DNA from: Lepiota brunneoincarnata
Lineage: Eukaryota > Basidiomycota > Agaricomycetes > Agaricales > Agaricaceae
Direction of reading: 5' to 3'
Assembly (NCBI GenBank): GCA_023014365.1
Contig: JAEBUN010000007.1
Location: 620,001-684,000 of the forward strand
DNA: 64,000 bases
Positions 9,997 through 21,723 of this stretch are shown here, one piece after another. Each line of letters opens with the position of its first letter. Positions within the stretch are counted from its first letter, which is position 1. The position numbers and the translations under genes are program-made. A model generated the notes under the pieces. The model saw nothing but the letters and a program-made list of their open reading frames with translations, did not search any database and was not told the origin of the DNA.

Positions 9997-10955
9997 GTGG
10001 CCCTGGCTATCTCTGCAGTCTTCTCCGGGGCGTGGCTTGTCCACTCCAAGGAGATCTGCATTGTCTCGCAGTCTAAACCGTGGTGGGATGACAAGTGCTT
10101 GTGCACTTACGTGGTGTATTCTCGGTCTCAGGACCGGGAGGACGCTCGCACGTTTAAGCGGACCTGGAAGGCCGCCAAACCCAAGTTCTTTGATGAGCGT
10201 ATCGAGGAGATTGCTTCTACCAACAAGCACCCCTGGGACCTGATGGATTGGGTCAGGGCACATAAGTTGCCTCCCGGTGAGGCGATTCACTATCGCGATC
10301 GCCCCTGCAACACCCTCGAGGAGCTCTGGGAAGGGCTCCACAGCTCTTACAACGCTGCCAATGACTGCCCAGTCGATGTCGGGGTTCTTGATCAGATCGA
10401 TCCGCTCCCGCTGCAGGAGTGGCCGGTCTTCTCCGACTTAGAGATGCACAAGGCCTTGCGCACATGCTCCTCTTTGTCATCACCTGGTCCGGACCATGTC
10501 ATGTGGATGCACCTCAAGTCCATTCTGGCAGGCCCGACGGTTACCCGTCTGGTCTGTTGGATTGCTGATACCTGCATGGTGTGCAGGCATTGGCCTCGTC
10601 ACTTCAAGGAGAGCGTGTCAGTTATCATACCGAAGCCTGGCAAGCCCTCCTATGCCACTCCGAAGGCATTCAGACCGATCATCCTTCTTAACACTCTCGG
10701 TAAGCTTATTGAGAAAATGATTGCGTGCCGCTTGCAGTTTGAGGCTGTCAAGTTTGGCGTGTTCCATCCAAACCAGTTCAGTGGTGTGATCCAGCAGTCC
10801 ACCAAAGATGCTGGTGCCTACCTTGTGCACCTTGTCCTTGCTGGGTGGGCCCATGGGTTGAAGACAAGTGTTCTTGCCTTTGACATCGCACAATTCTTCC
10901 CATCCCTGAACTATGGGATGCTTCTCACGGTTCTGGCTCAGCAGGGGTTTTCCCC
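9997..10955 (+). pseudogene. LINE-A copy 1 ORF2, N-terminal half of reverse transcriptase
   Basis: Continuous frame of about 320 codons. It contains the basic linker after the endonuclease, the SSPGPD motif, RT motifs 1 and 2 (SVIIPKPGKPS, KAFRPIILLNTLGKLIEK) and motif A (VLAFDIAQFFPSLN) with the first catalytic Asp. It is cut at 10955 by the poly(T) of LINE-A copy 2, so the palm motif YVDD, the thumb and RNase H are absent. The frame itself has no stop, unlike most copies here. CpG content is high, suggesting youth. Confidence 0.85.
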
Positions 10956-11319
10956 TTTTTTTTTTTTTTTTTTTTTAAATCTCCAATTTATTATGCGGGC
11001 CATGTAGGGAGGCCGCGTGCAGCAATGTACTACAGTACAAATGACCGAGCCGTACACTACATGGTATCTGTACATACAACGCGTGACCACGGATGTGGGC
11101 ATGCGTTTCCCCATGCCCAGGACAAAGCCGCCCCGAATGAACGGAGGCGGGAAGATGGCTGCCACCCAGCGCATGGCGCGGGAACCAGACTGGAGTGAGG
11201 TCCCCCCCCTAATGGGGGTTAGGGGTCAATTCCCACATAAATCCCTACACACCACCTGAAGACAGTGGGGGAATAACCAACGCCCCGGCCCGGCCCCAAC
11301 CAGGCGCCAGGCAGAGCTA

Positions 11320-13857
11320 CTAGCCAATACCCCCCAGGGGGGGCCCGGCCCTCTCAGCGAACACAAATGCCATCGGGGATGCCTCGAGGAAAGTGTTAGG
11401 TTTTGTCCAGCTACACCTTATCTTATCTTATCTCCCCCCATCATCTCTTATCTTATCTTATCCACTCCCTTGATTAGATTATCTCCCTTTGTTCCCTTTT
11501 TGGTAATCTCTTTGTTCCCATTTTAGTAATACCTTTGTTCTTCTTTTGGTAACTCCTTTATCCCTCTTTTGGTAGTTGTCTTGTGTCCTGTACATATATA
11601 AGGAGGCTTCCTCCTCTCCAATCTAACAGGACATTCCCTCCTTTTGTGTCAGTGTCAGTGTCTGAGTCTCCTTCTTCTAATACTCTCTCCTCTATATCCT
11701 TTTATCATCCTCTATTCTCTCACTCTTTTTGTGTTTCCTACACTCCTTTATTCTCCTCCCTCAACAGAAAGCAATGAGAGCCTCGACCGTAGCTGGGACC
11801 CCTGCCATGGAGTGCCTGGGGCAGCTCCAGAACACATGCTCATGGGTCTCCTCCTGAAACTCGCAGCGACAGGAATAGTCTTTCTGTGGGAAAAAATGCC
11901 TCCGATAGCCCCCTATCGGTGCGTGGTTGAGTATAGCACACATCATCTGGGCCATCAGAGACACCGAATGAGTGTGCGGGATCCAGGCCCCACCGTGGAG
12001 ATACATGGGCCGCAGGGGATGGTCATCATCCCTGGCGAGCTGGAGGAAACCATGCCCACAATGGTCAGGATCCTGGAACAAATCGATCCAGCGGTCCTGA
12101 CACAACTGTACTTCCTCCTTGTGGAGGTAGTCGAGCGAGGCCTGGGGACAAGCCCCTACCCCAATGGGAGGCAACAACCGAGCAAAGTCGTGCACCTGAG
12201 TATGGAAAGGCCACTTCGTGCATAAAGGGACCTCCCAGAAATGGACCAAGTGGGCCAGACCCCTGGCAAACCACCCGGCTAGAAGGCGACAGACCACCAA
12301 GGAGTGACCCTGGGCAGAATGCACCGACGGGTCCACTGCCCACCTGGCCGAAGCCATTGAGTCAGTGAACAAGACGAGGCCAGCAGCGCCCTCGACAGAA
12401 ACTGCCTTGGACACTGCCAGCTGGATGGCAAAAAGCTCAGCCTCGGGAGCCGTAACCTTCCCCCCTGGAAGCCAGACTGCATGGATGCAGCCCAGCCCCT
12501 GGAAAACTTGGGCAGCCAAAACCACCTGGTGGACCTGGCGGGGCGGCAGACTTGCATCCGTCACTGCCACCAGAACCCCCGGATCAGCCTGCACCCGGGC
12601 CAAAACCCGGTCGAGGGCCACGACATGAGCCATAAGGGCATCTTCCACCCTCTGGTTGTATGAGTGGAAGTGGACCCAGTCCAGGTACACATCCAAGAGA
12701 TGGTGCCCCGGCCAAGCCTCCAGCGCAACCGCGTCGAAAGGCCTGGCGAGGGCGGCAAGATGCTGGTTAGCATCAACAACAGGCCCCTTCACCTTGATCA
12801 ACTCGCGGGGAGGGAGCCTGGCTATGGACTGGACATGAGACTGGAGATCACCACTGTAGCCCCAACCAAGGAGGGCACAAACGGGGTGACCCGGAGCAAG
12901 CGTGGCATACCGCAATTTGGCATGGTCACGGAGCTTCCGGAGATGAAGATGTATGGGGATCAGGCCTGCAATGGCCCCAACCCCCCCATTGGGTGACATC
13001 CTAAAGGCGCCAGTGATCCAGAGTGCAGCCCACCACTACATCCGGCAAAGGTGGTCCAAAGCACCCTTACACCTGGTGCCCCGGTAGTACCACAAGTGGA
13101 AGCCGTACGTGGCTATAGGAACCATGCACAACCAATATAGGAGGCGCTTCTGGTCTGGCAGAAGCCCCCAGACAGAGTTACCAAGCATTCCCATGGCCTT
13201 AACCGTGGAAATGGCCTTAGTAGAGTAAAAGCAAACATGCTCCTTGAACGTAAGGGCACGGTCAAAATAGAAACCCAAGTACCTCCAATAGGTCTTGGGC
13301 CGAAGGGGGTTAGCGCCAGTGTACGGGGGAAACCCCAAGTCCACTGGGGGGTTCTCACTGGAACGATCCCATGAGAAATGGAAGAGTTCGGACTTGTTGT
13401 GCTCCACGACCAGTGCAAACCAGGCAAAGCTGTCATGGACAACCTCGTAAGACTTGCGGAGCAGGACGCAGTTGGCATCCAGGTCCCAGGCTTGCACCAC
13501 GATGGTGCCATCGTCGACATAAGACAGGAGCGAGAGGCCCGGCTGAGGGAGCCTCCGCTCAATAATGTACATGGCGGGAGCCAAGTAGAGACTGGACAGG
13601 ACAGGTGAGAGGGTGGACCCCTGGCTTACCCCCACCTCCGCCCGGAATGGTTTAGACAGGAAGGAGTTCCAGGCATAGCTGGTAAACCTTCCCATGAGAT
13701 AAGAAGCGAAGAACCGGCCCACGCAAGGGGAGAACCCCTGCCAAGCCAGAACCGCGAGAAGCATCCCATGGTTCAGGGATGGGAAGAACTGTGCAATGTC
13801 AAAGGCAAGAACACTCATCTTCAACCCGTGGGCCCACCTGGCATGAACAAGGTGCAC
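11320..13857 (-). pseudogene. LINE-A ORF2: RT (from motif A), RNase H and C-terminal zinc motif
   Basis: The most complete 3' half of ORF2 in the window. RT motif A (AFDIAQFFPSLNHG), the VSQGSTLSP motif and YVDDG are all present, followed by the thumb, then RNase H with plausible catalytic Asp, Glu and Asp (VTDASL, APEAELFAI, LFTDSMA) and a final HDFAR segment, then a CCHC-like motif (CRCEFQEETHEHVFWSC). Interruptions are one TAG at 13036-13038, where other copies have Gln (CAG), and the solo LTR at 11394-11766. Reading resumes at 11393 to the stop at 11320-11322. The EN-RT-RNase H order is that of Tad and related LINE clades. Confidence 0.85.
11394..11766 (+). repeat. solo LTR, family 2 (373 bp)
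   Basis: TGTTAGG...CAACA flanked by a perfect 5-bp duplication GAAAG (11389-11393 and 11767-11771) inside LINE-A ORF2. A TATA-like CATATATAAGG near 11594 followed by pyrimidine-rich DNA suggests plus orientation. It has TCTTATCTTATC repeats at 11411-11460. The termini match those of the Copia LTR at 59197 (TGTTAGG...CAACA), so it may be Copia-derived. Confidence 0.88.
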
Positions 13858-16212
13858 GAGGTAGGCTGTGTTTGTTCCGCCCTCCTTCTTCCCTGGATCA
13901 GCCTCCTTGGGTTATGGCATATGTGCATAACTGGATGATGCGGCTCTGGCCCTCGCTTCGACATGATGTCATCGATCACCATGACATCATGGCCATCTCC
14001 ATGTTTCTGCATGGGGAGGCTGTGTACTTTCTCAACGTCTATTTGGACAATAGGCAGTCGGGCATCTGATACTTGGCAGATGCTGTCGACTCTCTCCCGC
14101 AGTGCGCCCTCATGTTAGGGGACTTTAACTGCCGCTTGCCACAGTGGGACCTGTGGGCCCCCCACAACCCTGCTGCTACTGCCTCCCTGCTGGAGACGGC
14201 GGACTTGTTGGGCTTGGACCTCTTGCTTCCTGAGAATCCCAGCCCCATGCATTTCCCCTTTGAGGAGGGGCTTGCTTCTACCGTGATCGACCTCGTGTTT
14301 GCGAGGGTGGCTGCGGGCCATCTACCGCTTCCCATGCGGTGTCCCAATCTGCAGGGTCAATCTGACCATTGCCCCCTTCAGATCACTGTCCCTCTGGAGG
14401 CCTTCGAGGAGGCTGTGCCCAGGTGATCGCTGAAGTGGGGCTTGGATGAGGAGGCTGAGTTCCTAGCTGAGGTCTCGACAGGGCTTATGGGTCTGGATTT
14501 TCCGGACCTGGGCTCATCTGCCAGGATCAACTAGGTGGCCTTGGCCATCTCGACGGTCTTCTCTGGGGCGTGGCTTGCCCACTCCAGGGAGGTATGTGTT
14601 GTCTCGTGGTCTAAGCTGTGGTGGGACAATGAGTGCTCGTGCACTTATGTGGTGTACTCTCGGTCTTGGGACTGGGAAGACGCTTGCACATTTAAGCGGG
14701 CCTGGAAGGCTGCCAAGCGCAGGTTCTTCAATGAGCGCATTGAGGAAATTGCTTCTACCAACAAGCGCCCCTGGGACCTGATGGATTGGGTCTGGGTGTG
14801 CAAGTTGCCTCCCTGCGAGGCAATCCGCTATCAGGATCATCCCTGCAATACTCTCAAGGAGCTCTGGGAAGGGCTCCACGGTTCTTACAATGCCACCAAC
14901 AACCGCCCAGTCGATGTCGGGATTCTTGATCAGATTGATCCGCTCCCACCATGGGAGTGGCCGGTCTTCTCCGACTTGGAAATGCACAAGGCTTTGCATG
15001 CGTGCTCCTCTTTGTCATCACCCGGTCCGGACCACATCACATGGACACACCTCAAGTCCGTTCTGGCAGGCCCAACAGTTACCCGTTTGGTCTGTCGGAT
15101 TGCTGATGCCTGCATGGAGTGCGGGCATTGGCCTCATCACTTCAAGGAGAGCGTGTCGGTTATCATACCAAAGCCTGGCAAGCCCTCTTATGCCACTCCA
15201 AAGGTGTTCAGACCAATTGTCCTTCTCAATACTCTTGGTAAACTTATCGAGAAAATGATCTTGTGCCGCTTGCAGTTCGAGGCTGTCAAGTTTGGCATGT
15301 TCCATCCAAACCAGTTTGGCGGTGTGATCCAGCGGTCCACCAAAGATGCTGGTGCCTACCTCGTGCCTCGTGCACCTAGTCCGTGCCAGGTGGGCCCATG
15401 GGTTGAAGACAAGTGTTCTCGCCTTCGACATCGCACAGTTCTTCCTGTCCCTGAATCATGGGATGCTCCTCGCAGTTCTGGCTCGGCAGGGGTTTTCCCC
15501 TTGCGTGGGCCAGTTCTTTGCTTCTTATCTCACAGGGAGGTTTACCAGCTATGCCTGGAACTCCTTCCTGTCTGAACCATTCCAGGTGGAGGTGGGGGTG
15601 GGCCAGGGGTCTGCCCTCTCACCCATTGTGTCTGGCCTCTACCTGGCTCCCGCCATGTACATCATCGAGCGGAGGCTCCCTCAGCCGGGCCTCTTGCTCT
15701 TGTCTTATGTTGACGATGGTACCATTGTGGCGCAGGTGTGGGACCTGGACACTAACTGCGTTCTGCTCTGCAGATCGTACAAGGTTGTCCATGACATCTT
15801 TACCCAGTTCGCGCTTGTCGTGGAGCACAACAAGTCCGAGCTCTTCCATTTCTCACGGGATCGTTCCAGTGAGAACCCCCCAGTGGACTTGGGGTTTCCC
15901 CCGTACACTGGCGCTAACCCCTTTTGGCCCAAGACCTATTGGAGGTACTTGGGTTTCTATTTCGACTGTGCCCTTATGTTCAAGGAGCATGTTTGCTTTT
16001 ACTCTACTAAGGCCATTTCCACGGTTAAGGCCATGGGAATGCTTGGTAACTCTGTCTGGGGGCTTCTGCCAGACCAGAAGCACCTCCTATATTGGTCGTG
16101 CGTGGTTCCTATAGCCATGTATGGCTTCCGCTTGTGGTACTACTGGGGTGCCAGGTGTAAGGGTGCTTTGGACCACCTTTGCTGGATGCAGTGGCGGGCT
16201 GCACTCTGGATC

Positions 16213-16712
16213 ACCGGCGCCTTTAGGATGTCACCCAATAGGGGGGTTGGGGCCATTGCAGGCCTGATCCCCATACATCTTCATCTCCGGAAGCTCTGTG
16301 ACCGTGCCAAATTGCGGTACACCACGCTTGCTCTGGGTCACCCTGTTTGTGCCCTCCTTGGTTGGGGCTACAGTGGTGATCTCCAGTCTCATGTCCAGTC
16401 CATAGCCAGGCTCCCTCCCCGCGAGTTGATCAAGGTGAAGGGGCCTGTTGTTGATGCTGATTACCGGTGCCTTTAGGACATTGCCCGATGGGGGAGTTGG
16501 GGCCATTGCAGGCCTGATCCCCATTCATCTTCATCTCCAGAAGCTTCATGACCACGCCAAGTTGCGGTACACCACACTTGCTCCAGGCCATCCCGTCCAT
16601 GCCCTCCTCGGCTGGGGCTACAGCGGTACTCTCTGGTCTCATGTCTGGTCCATAGCCAGGCTCCCTCCCTGCGAATTAATCAAGGTGAAGGGGCCTGTTG
16701 TTGACGCTAACC
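16213..16712 (+). repeat. 250-bp imperfect tandem duplication inside LINE-A ORF2
   Basis: 16213-16462 and 16463-16712 both encode the segment ITGAF...GVGAIAGLIPIHLHL...VKGPVVDA. The offset is 250 bases, not a multiple of three, so the frame changes. The two units differ at many positions, which suggests joining of two diverged LINE-A copies or an old duplication, not a fresh slippage event. Confidence 0.8.
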
Positions 16713-17338
16713 AGCGTCTTTCTGCCCTTGCCGGGCCCTTCGACACCGTTGCACCAGAGGCTTGGCCAGGGTGTTGTCTCTTGGATGTGTACCCAGGTTG
16801 GGTCCACTTCCACTTGTACGACTGGGGGGCGGAGGACGCCCTCATGGCCCATGTCGTGGCTCTTGACCGGGTTCTCACCCAGGTGCAGGCCGATCTGGGG
16901 GTCCTGGTGGCAGCAACGGATGTGAGTCTGCCGCCCCGCCGGGTCCACCAGGCGGTTTTGGCCACCCAAGTCTTCCAGGGGCTGGACTGCATCCATGCAG
17001 TCCGGCTCCTGGGGGGGAAGGTTATGGCTCCTGAGGCCGAGCTTTTTTCCATCCGGCTGGCGGTGTCCAAGGCAGTCTCTGTCAAGGGCGCTGTGGGCCT
17101 TGTTCTGTTTACCGACTCGGTGGCTTCAGTCAGATGGGCGGTGGACCCATTGGTGCATTCTGCCCAGGGTCATTCCTTGGTGGTCTGCCGCCTTCTTGCC
17201 AAGTGGTTTGCCAGGGGTCTGGCCTGCTCGGTTCACTTCTGGGAGGTCCCTTTGTGTGTGAGGTGGCCTTTCCATACTCAGGTGCACAACTTTGCTAGGT
17301 TGTTGCCTCCCGTTGGGGTAGGGGCTCGTCCCTGGGCC

Positions 17339-17753
17339 TTTTTTTTTTTTTTTTTTTAAATCTCCAATTTATAACACGGGCCACGTAGGGAGGCCGCATG
17401 CAGCTACTAACTACGGTACAACCCAAGCCGTAAGCTACAGGGTATCTATACATACAATGCGTGACCGCGGACGTGGGCATGCGTTTCCCCATGCCCAGGA
17501 CAAAGCCACCCCAAAAAACGGAGGCGGGAAGATGGCTGCTGCCTGGCGCGCAGCGCAGGCACCAGACCGGAGCGAGGTCCCCCCCCTAATGGGGGTTAGG
17601 GGTCAATTCCCACATAAATCCCTACATGCCACCCAAAGACGGCGGGGGAATAACCAATGTCCCAGCCCAGCCCCAACTGGGCGCCAGGCAGAGCTACTAG
17701 CCGATACCCCCCAGGGGGGGCCCGGCCCTCTCAGCAAATGTGAATGCCGTCAT
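17339..17753 (-). repeat. 5'-truncated LINE-A 3' tail insertion (415 bp)
   Basis: Poly(T) 17339-17357, then only 3' UTR and the last codons of LINE-A in minus orientation. The 12-bp target duplication is CGTCCCTGGGCC (17327-17338) and CGTCCCCGGGCC (17754-17765), with one mismatch. This is a typical product of target-primed reverse transcription that stopped early. Confidence 0.85.
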
Positions 17754-17776
17754 CGTCCCCGGGCCTCGCTTGACTA

Positions 17777-19382
17777 CAGTGACCCACAAAACCGTTCCAA
17801 TGTTTTGTACTTTTGACTTAAAGTAGTAATAGCTCAGTAAATAAAATAGCCATATTTGTGAATATATTTATAAACATAGCCAAATATGTCATATCTGACT
17901 CTGCAAAGTTGCGTCATGTAATACTTCCAAATTAGGCAATTATGAATTTTGTAATCATTTTAAGTCATTGGAACAGTTTTGTCAATGACATATTATACTA
18001 GGCTATCCTATTATTTCTAGTACTTAGAGTAGCCCCCCCTGGCTTTGAGTACAGCTGCTACTCTTCTAGGCATACTTTCAATTAACTTCTGACACTCAGA
18101 AGCTGGAATAGCATCCCACTCCTTTTCTACCCTCTGCCACAACTCCTCCATACCCTTGGGAGGAGATTCATACTCTCCCAACTTTCTCTTCACATATTCC
18201 CATAAGTGTTCAATGGGATTGAGGTCAGGTGACTGTGCTGGCCAGGTTAGGAGCCTAAAATGATTTTTTTGAAACCATTCTTTGGCCAGTGTACTCTTGT
18301 GTTTGGGGTCATTATCTTGCTGAAAGATAATATCTCAGGGTTTAAGCTTGTACCACCGGAGACTCTTCTTCAAATCTTCCTCCAAAATTTGCACAAACAA
18401 CTCTGCATCCATCCTTCCATCAATCCTCACTGCATAGCCTGGGCCATCCCACAGCATACAGCCCCAAACTATCACTGATCCTCCTCCATACTTCAGAGTT
18501 CCCTTGACCAATCTTTCACTAAGCCCCTCTCCCTTCTTTTTCCATCCCCACTTCCTCCCATCTGACCCCAAACAATTAATTTTGGTCTCATCAGACCATA
18601 CAACCAGCTTCCAGTCCTCCATAGTCCAATGCTGGTGTGTCAGAGCAAAATCCAGCCTAGCCCTCCTATGCTTGTCAGAGAGTAAAGGCTTTTTTTGCTT
18701 GACTACAGCCTTCATTCCTGCCTGTTTGAGATGCCTTGCTACAGTCTGTGAAGAGACTGATGTCCCAATGATGGGAGCAAGAGATTTGGCTATATCTACA
18801 GCAGTTTCAGCCTTGCCAGCAGAGATAAGATGGATAGCATGCCGAATATTAGTGGTAGAGAGTTTTGAAGGACGTCCTCCAAGTGATTTAGTAAGGCTGG
18901 AACAATTTTTAGAGGCTAGCCTGGATATGGTACTGTGCCCAACACCAGTAATTGCCTCAATTTTAGTATAGGAATGATGAGAATTTAGCAAAGAGAGGAT
19001 GGTTTGCTTTAGAGTAGAAGATAATGGCTTCATGGTAGGTAGGGGGGTTGAGAATGATGGGACATGGCTGTCAGCACATCTATTTATATGTCAAAGACAC
19101 GTGGTCACATGATCTTGTTGATTCACAATCAATGGAGTCATGTGATTGCTTGGATTAGTATTAAAAATTACTATTGACAAAACCGTTCCAATGACTTAAA
19201 ATGATTACAAAATTCATAATTGCCTCATTTAGAAGTATTATATAACGCGACTTTGCAGGGTCAGATATGACATATTTGGCTATGTTTATAAATATATTCA
19301 CAAATTTAGCTATTTTATTTACTGAGCTATTACTACTTTAAGTCAAAAGTACAAAACATTGGAACAGTTTTGTGGGTCACTG
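17777..19382 (-). mobile_element. Tc1/mariner-like transposon 1 (1606 bp)
   Basis: Flanked by TA target duplications (17775-17776, 19383-19384) inside LINE-A copy 3. The terminal inverted repeats are long, about 210 bp (17777-17988 and ~19171-19382), starting CAGTGACCCACAAAACC. Each repeat also carries an inverted copy of the outer motif at its inner end (CATTGGAACAGTTTTGT, ~17967). One transposase gene lies on the minus strand between the repeats. Confidence 0.92.
18017..19033 (-). pseudogene. Tc1-like transposase, one internal stop
   Basis: The ATG at 19031-19033 and stop at 18017-18019 give 338 codons in a single frame, the usual Tc1 length. The N-terminus has helix-turn-helix segments (SYTKIEAITGVGHSTISRL) for binding the terminal repeats. 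The catalytic triad is complete: Asp in VWSDETK, Asp in FQQDNDPKHK, and Glu in SPDLNPIEHLW 34 residues later (DD34E). The only defect seen is TGA at 18335-18337, in front of DIIFQQD, which a single C-to-T change of CGA would explain. The protein would cut and paste the element at TA dinucleotides. Confidence 0.9.
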
Positions 19383-20178
19383 TACCTCCACAAGGAGGAA
19401 GTACGGTCGTGTCAGGACCGCTGGATCGATGAGTTCCAGGATCCTGACCATTGCGGGCATGGTTTCCTCCAGCTCACCAGGGACAACAACCATCCCCTAC
19501 GGCCCACGTATCTCCACGGTGGGGCCTGGATCCTGCACGCTCACTCGGTGTCGCTTATGGCCCAGATGATGCGTGCCATTCTCAACCATGCACCGATAGG
19601 AAGCTATCAGAAGCGCTTCTTTCCACAGGAAGACTATTCCTGTTGCTGCGGGTTTCAGGAGGAAACTCGTGAGCATGTGTTCCGGAGTTGCCCTAGGCAC
19701 TCCATGGCAGGGGTCCCAGCTACGGTCGAGGCCCTCATTGCTTTCCTCGAGGCGTCCCCAACGGCGTTCGCGTTCGCTGAGAGGGCCGGGCCCCCCCTGG
19801 GGGGTATTGGCTAGTAGCTCTGCCTGGTGCCCAGTTGGGGCCGGGCTGGGACATTGGTTATTCCCCCGCCGTCTTCGGGCGGCATGTAGGGATTTACGTG
19901 GGAATTGACCCCTAACCCCCATTAGGGGGGGGACCTTGCTCCGGTCTGGTGCCCGCACTGCGCACTGGGCAGAAGCCGTCTTTCCGCCTCCGTTTTTCGG
20001 GGCGGCTTTGTCCTGGACATGGGGAAACGTATGCCCGCATCTGCAGTCATGCATTGTATGTATAGATACCCTGTAGCTTATGGCTCGGGTTGTACCATAG
20101 TTAGTAGCTGCACGTGGCCTCCCTATGTGGCCCGCGTTATAAATTGGAGATTTAAAAAAAAAAAAAAAAAAAAAAAAA

Positions 20179-21624
20179 GATCTTGATCTCTCAAGCCAGC
20201 TCACCATTCTCTGAATAAACCACTATGGCCCAGTGGCTACCCAGACCACCTTCCTGTTACCCAGCAGCTGGTTTGTGATCAAGATCTGGTTGCCCAGATC
20301 TGCAATAGGCACAGATCCCCATATAACTGTCTGGGCTTACTGTCTTGCAGGGGCTGCTACCAGGATGGAAGTCACAGTGTGGGAGCTGCCCCGGAGTTTG
20401 GGTGATCTTTACTAACATCCTGCACCCGGCTGAGCTTTACTCGCTTGGAATACAGGAGGGGAGTGGCCTGTCCTCTCGGTCAGCTTGTTTTCATAGCTAT
20501 GCCCCCTCTTACCATCCCCTATCCTCTTGGTCCCTTGTGGGCATGCTCTTGTTTTCAAGTGGGAGACTCCCTACTCATGTTAGAGCCAGTGCGGGTCGGG
20601 ACCAAAGCAGAGAGTCGGGGTGGTATCCTTGATATAAGGTAACCAGGGGACAGGGCGAAGTCAGTACATAGACTTCGGGACTAAGGCAGAGTACGTCAGG
20701 CGGGAAGTTGGACTTGCGGCCTCAGCATATGTGCTGTGCCCTCCTACTGTCCTAGTCCATATTTCAGGAAGTTGGGGCCGAAGCGGAGCGAGGCAGAAGA
20801 GAGGAGTGGATAGAGAACAGGGAGCTGGTCCGCTGCTCGATTTGATTATCAGACTGAGGAGTACAAGCCAAGTACCTACAGTATATATACTACTGGCCTT
20901 ACAAACTATGACTCATACTGATTACATGCAGAGCGAAGCGGAGACTGATATGGTTACAAACGGATTATGAACAGATTACGAATGGAATGGAAACCGGTAC
21001 AGGTATGGAGACCAATAACGTATCTTGACTATGGATGGGAAATGGAGACTGGAACTAGAGACACTGAGGGTCAGGTGACCACGGCATGTGTGGAGGTGGT
21101 CGCATGATTGGGGCAGTGGGTTGCGGTTGGAACAAGTCAGGGCCGAGTCGGAGGGCAGAGGGTTGTTGTGTGGAGCACATGTGGAATCGAGAAGCCGAAG
21201 TTTAAGTGATTAGACTCTGAGTTGGTATGGATATGACAACTCATGAGGGGGTATTTGGGGGAAGCGCACTCGCTACAGGTTTTGTGAGAGCTTGGCGAGG
21301 AGCACGGTTGTCCTACTGCAAACCCACCCAGGACATGCCCAGGGGGACTCCTAACCCATTTTGACCAGCCAGGGATCCACTGACCCCAGCAGAGACCACC
21401 CAGAATTGCTAGCTCATCAGGTGGCCAGCATACCCAGCCATTAAGCACCTTTGCCAAGGGCGCACCCAACTCCCTAACAACCCTAGACAGCCCCAGGATG
21501 CTCCAGAAGAGTGAAGAGAGGTGGAATGGTGTAAGCAACCCACTAAAAATGGGACGGCTGCTTGTAGATTAGGAGTAGAAAATAATATAAGAGGGGAATG
21601 ATGGTGGTAAGAGGGAAAGGAGCG
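20179..21624 (-). mobile_element. C element copy 2, 3'-truncated
   Basis: Minus-strand copy of the C-element body. Its left end abuts the poly(A) of LINE-A copy 3 at 20178, so the LINE-A-derived tail is missing. The right end AAAGGAGCG at ~21624 matches the head of copy 1 (~9996). It is interrupted by a solo LTR (20578-21238), which gives an empty-site comparison with copy 1 at 9631-9640. A frame at ~21244-21538 resembles the conserved reading frame of the other C bodies. Confidence 0.7.
20578..21238. repeat. solo LTR, family 1 (661 bp), copy 2
   Basis: TGTTAGAGCC...TATGACA with a perfect 5-bp duplication ACTCA (20573-20577 and 21239-21243). The unoccupied sequence CTACTCGTGAGGGG is present at 9630-9643 in the other C copy, confirming the boundaries. 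It is the inverted counterpart of 2846-3507. Confidence 0.92.
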
Positions 21625-21723
21625 GTTGTTAACAGCAGTCATTAACCACTCTCTGCCTTAACTTGGTGTATTCTCTCATTATCTCATTGAGTGTGATCTA
21701 CTAAGCTTTGCAAGGCCAACTGT
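21625..21723. other. short stretch of unidentified DNA
   Basis: About 100 bases between a C element and LINE-A copy 4 that match no other repeat I recognise in the window; no gene seen. It could be the original target sequence. Confidence 0.3.

Larger units (their letters stand above)
4665..10955 (+). mobile_element. LINE-A copy 1 (Tad-like non-LTR retrotransposon), rearranged
   Basis: Plus-strand copy holding ORF1 (split by a SINE-like insertion at 6173-7336), a short ORF2 start, and the N-terminal half of the RT. The endonuclease segment that other copies carry before the motif GLDFPDLGSS is absent: ORF2 goes from its first 11 codons straight to this linker. It is interrupted by a minus-strand C element (8135-9996) and ends at 10955 against the poly(T) of another LINE-A copy. 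4665-4864 holds 5' leader sequence without a recognisable gene. Confidence 0.7.
10956..13866 (-). mobile_element. LINE-A copy 2, 5'-truncated
   Basis: Minus-strand LINE with poly(T) 10956-10976 at its 3' end, the 3' UTR (to about 11319) and ORF2 up to RT motif A, then 5' truncation at about 13866. A solo LTR interrupts the ORF2 C-terminus (11394-11766). No convincing target-site duplication joins 10955 and 13867: the left flank is RT and the right flank endonuclease of two different LINE-A copies, so the junction probably reflects a later rearrangement. Confidence 0.8.
13867..19814 (+). pseudogene. LINE-A ORF2: EN-RT-RNase H, disrupted
   Basis: The endonuclease C-terminal half is at 13930-14430, with LMLGDFNCRLPQWD and QSDHCPL, the Asp/Asn and Asp-His motifs of the APE-like fold that nicks target DNA. 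Then come RT (SVIIPKPGKPS; AFDIAQFF at about 15418; YVDDG at 15708-15722), thumb, RNase H (APEAELFSI, LFTDSVA) and, after the Tc1-like element, the C-terminal CCHC-like motif (CCCGFQEETREHVFRSC), ending at 19814. Defects are stops at about 14068 and 14424, a TAG at 14531, a duplicated CTCGTGC at about 15360 that shifts the frame, the 250-bp duplication, and two insertions. Confidence 0.85.
13867..20178 (+). mobile_element. LINE-A copy 3, most complete ORF2
   Basis: Plus-strand LINE from within the endonuclease to the poly(A) at 20154-20178. It is interrupted by a 415-bp LINE-A tail (17339-17753, minus) and by a Tc1-like element (17777-19382), and contains a 250-bp tandem duplication (16213-16712). 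The 3' UTR occupies about 19815-20153 and has a run of C and G around AACCCCCATTAGGGGGG (19913-19930) that recurs in every LINE-A 3' UTR here and could form a hairpin. Confidence 0.85.

Noticed and set aside
13867..13900. Continuation of LINE-A copy 1 beyond LINE-A copy 2
   Set aside because: Left flank (10955) is RT motif A while the right flank is endonuclease; no shared target duplication, so they are different copies.
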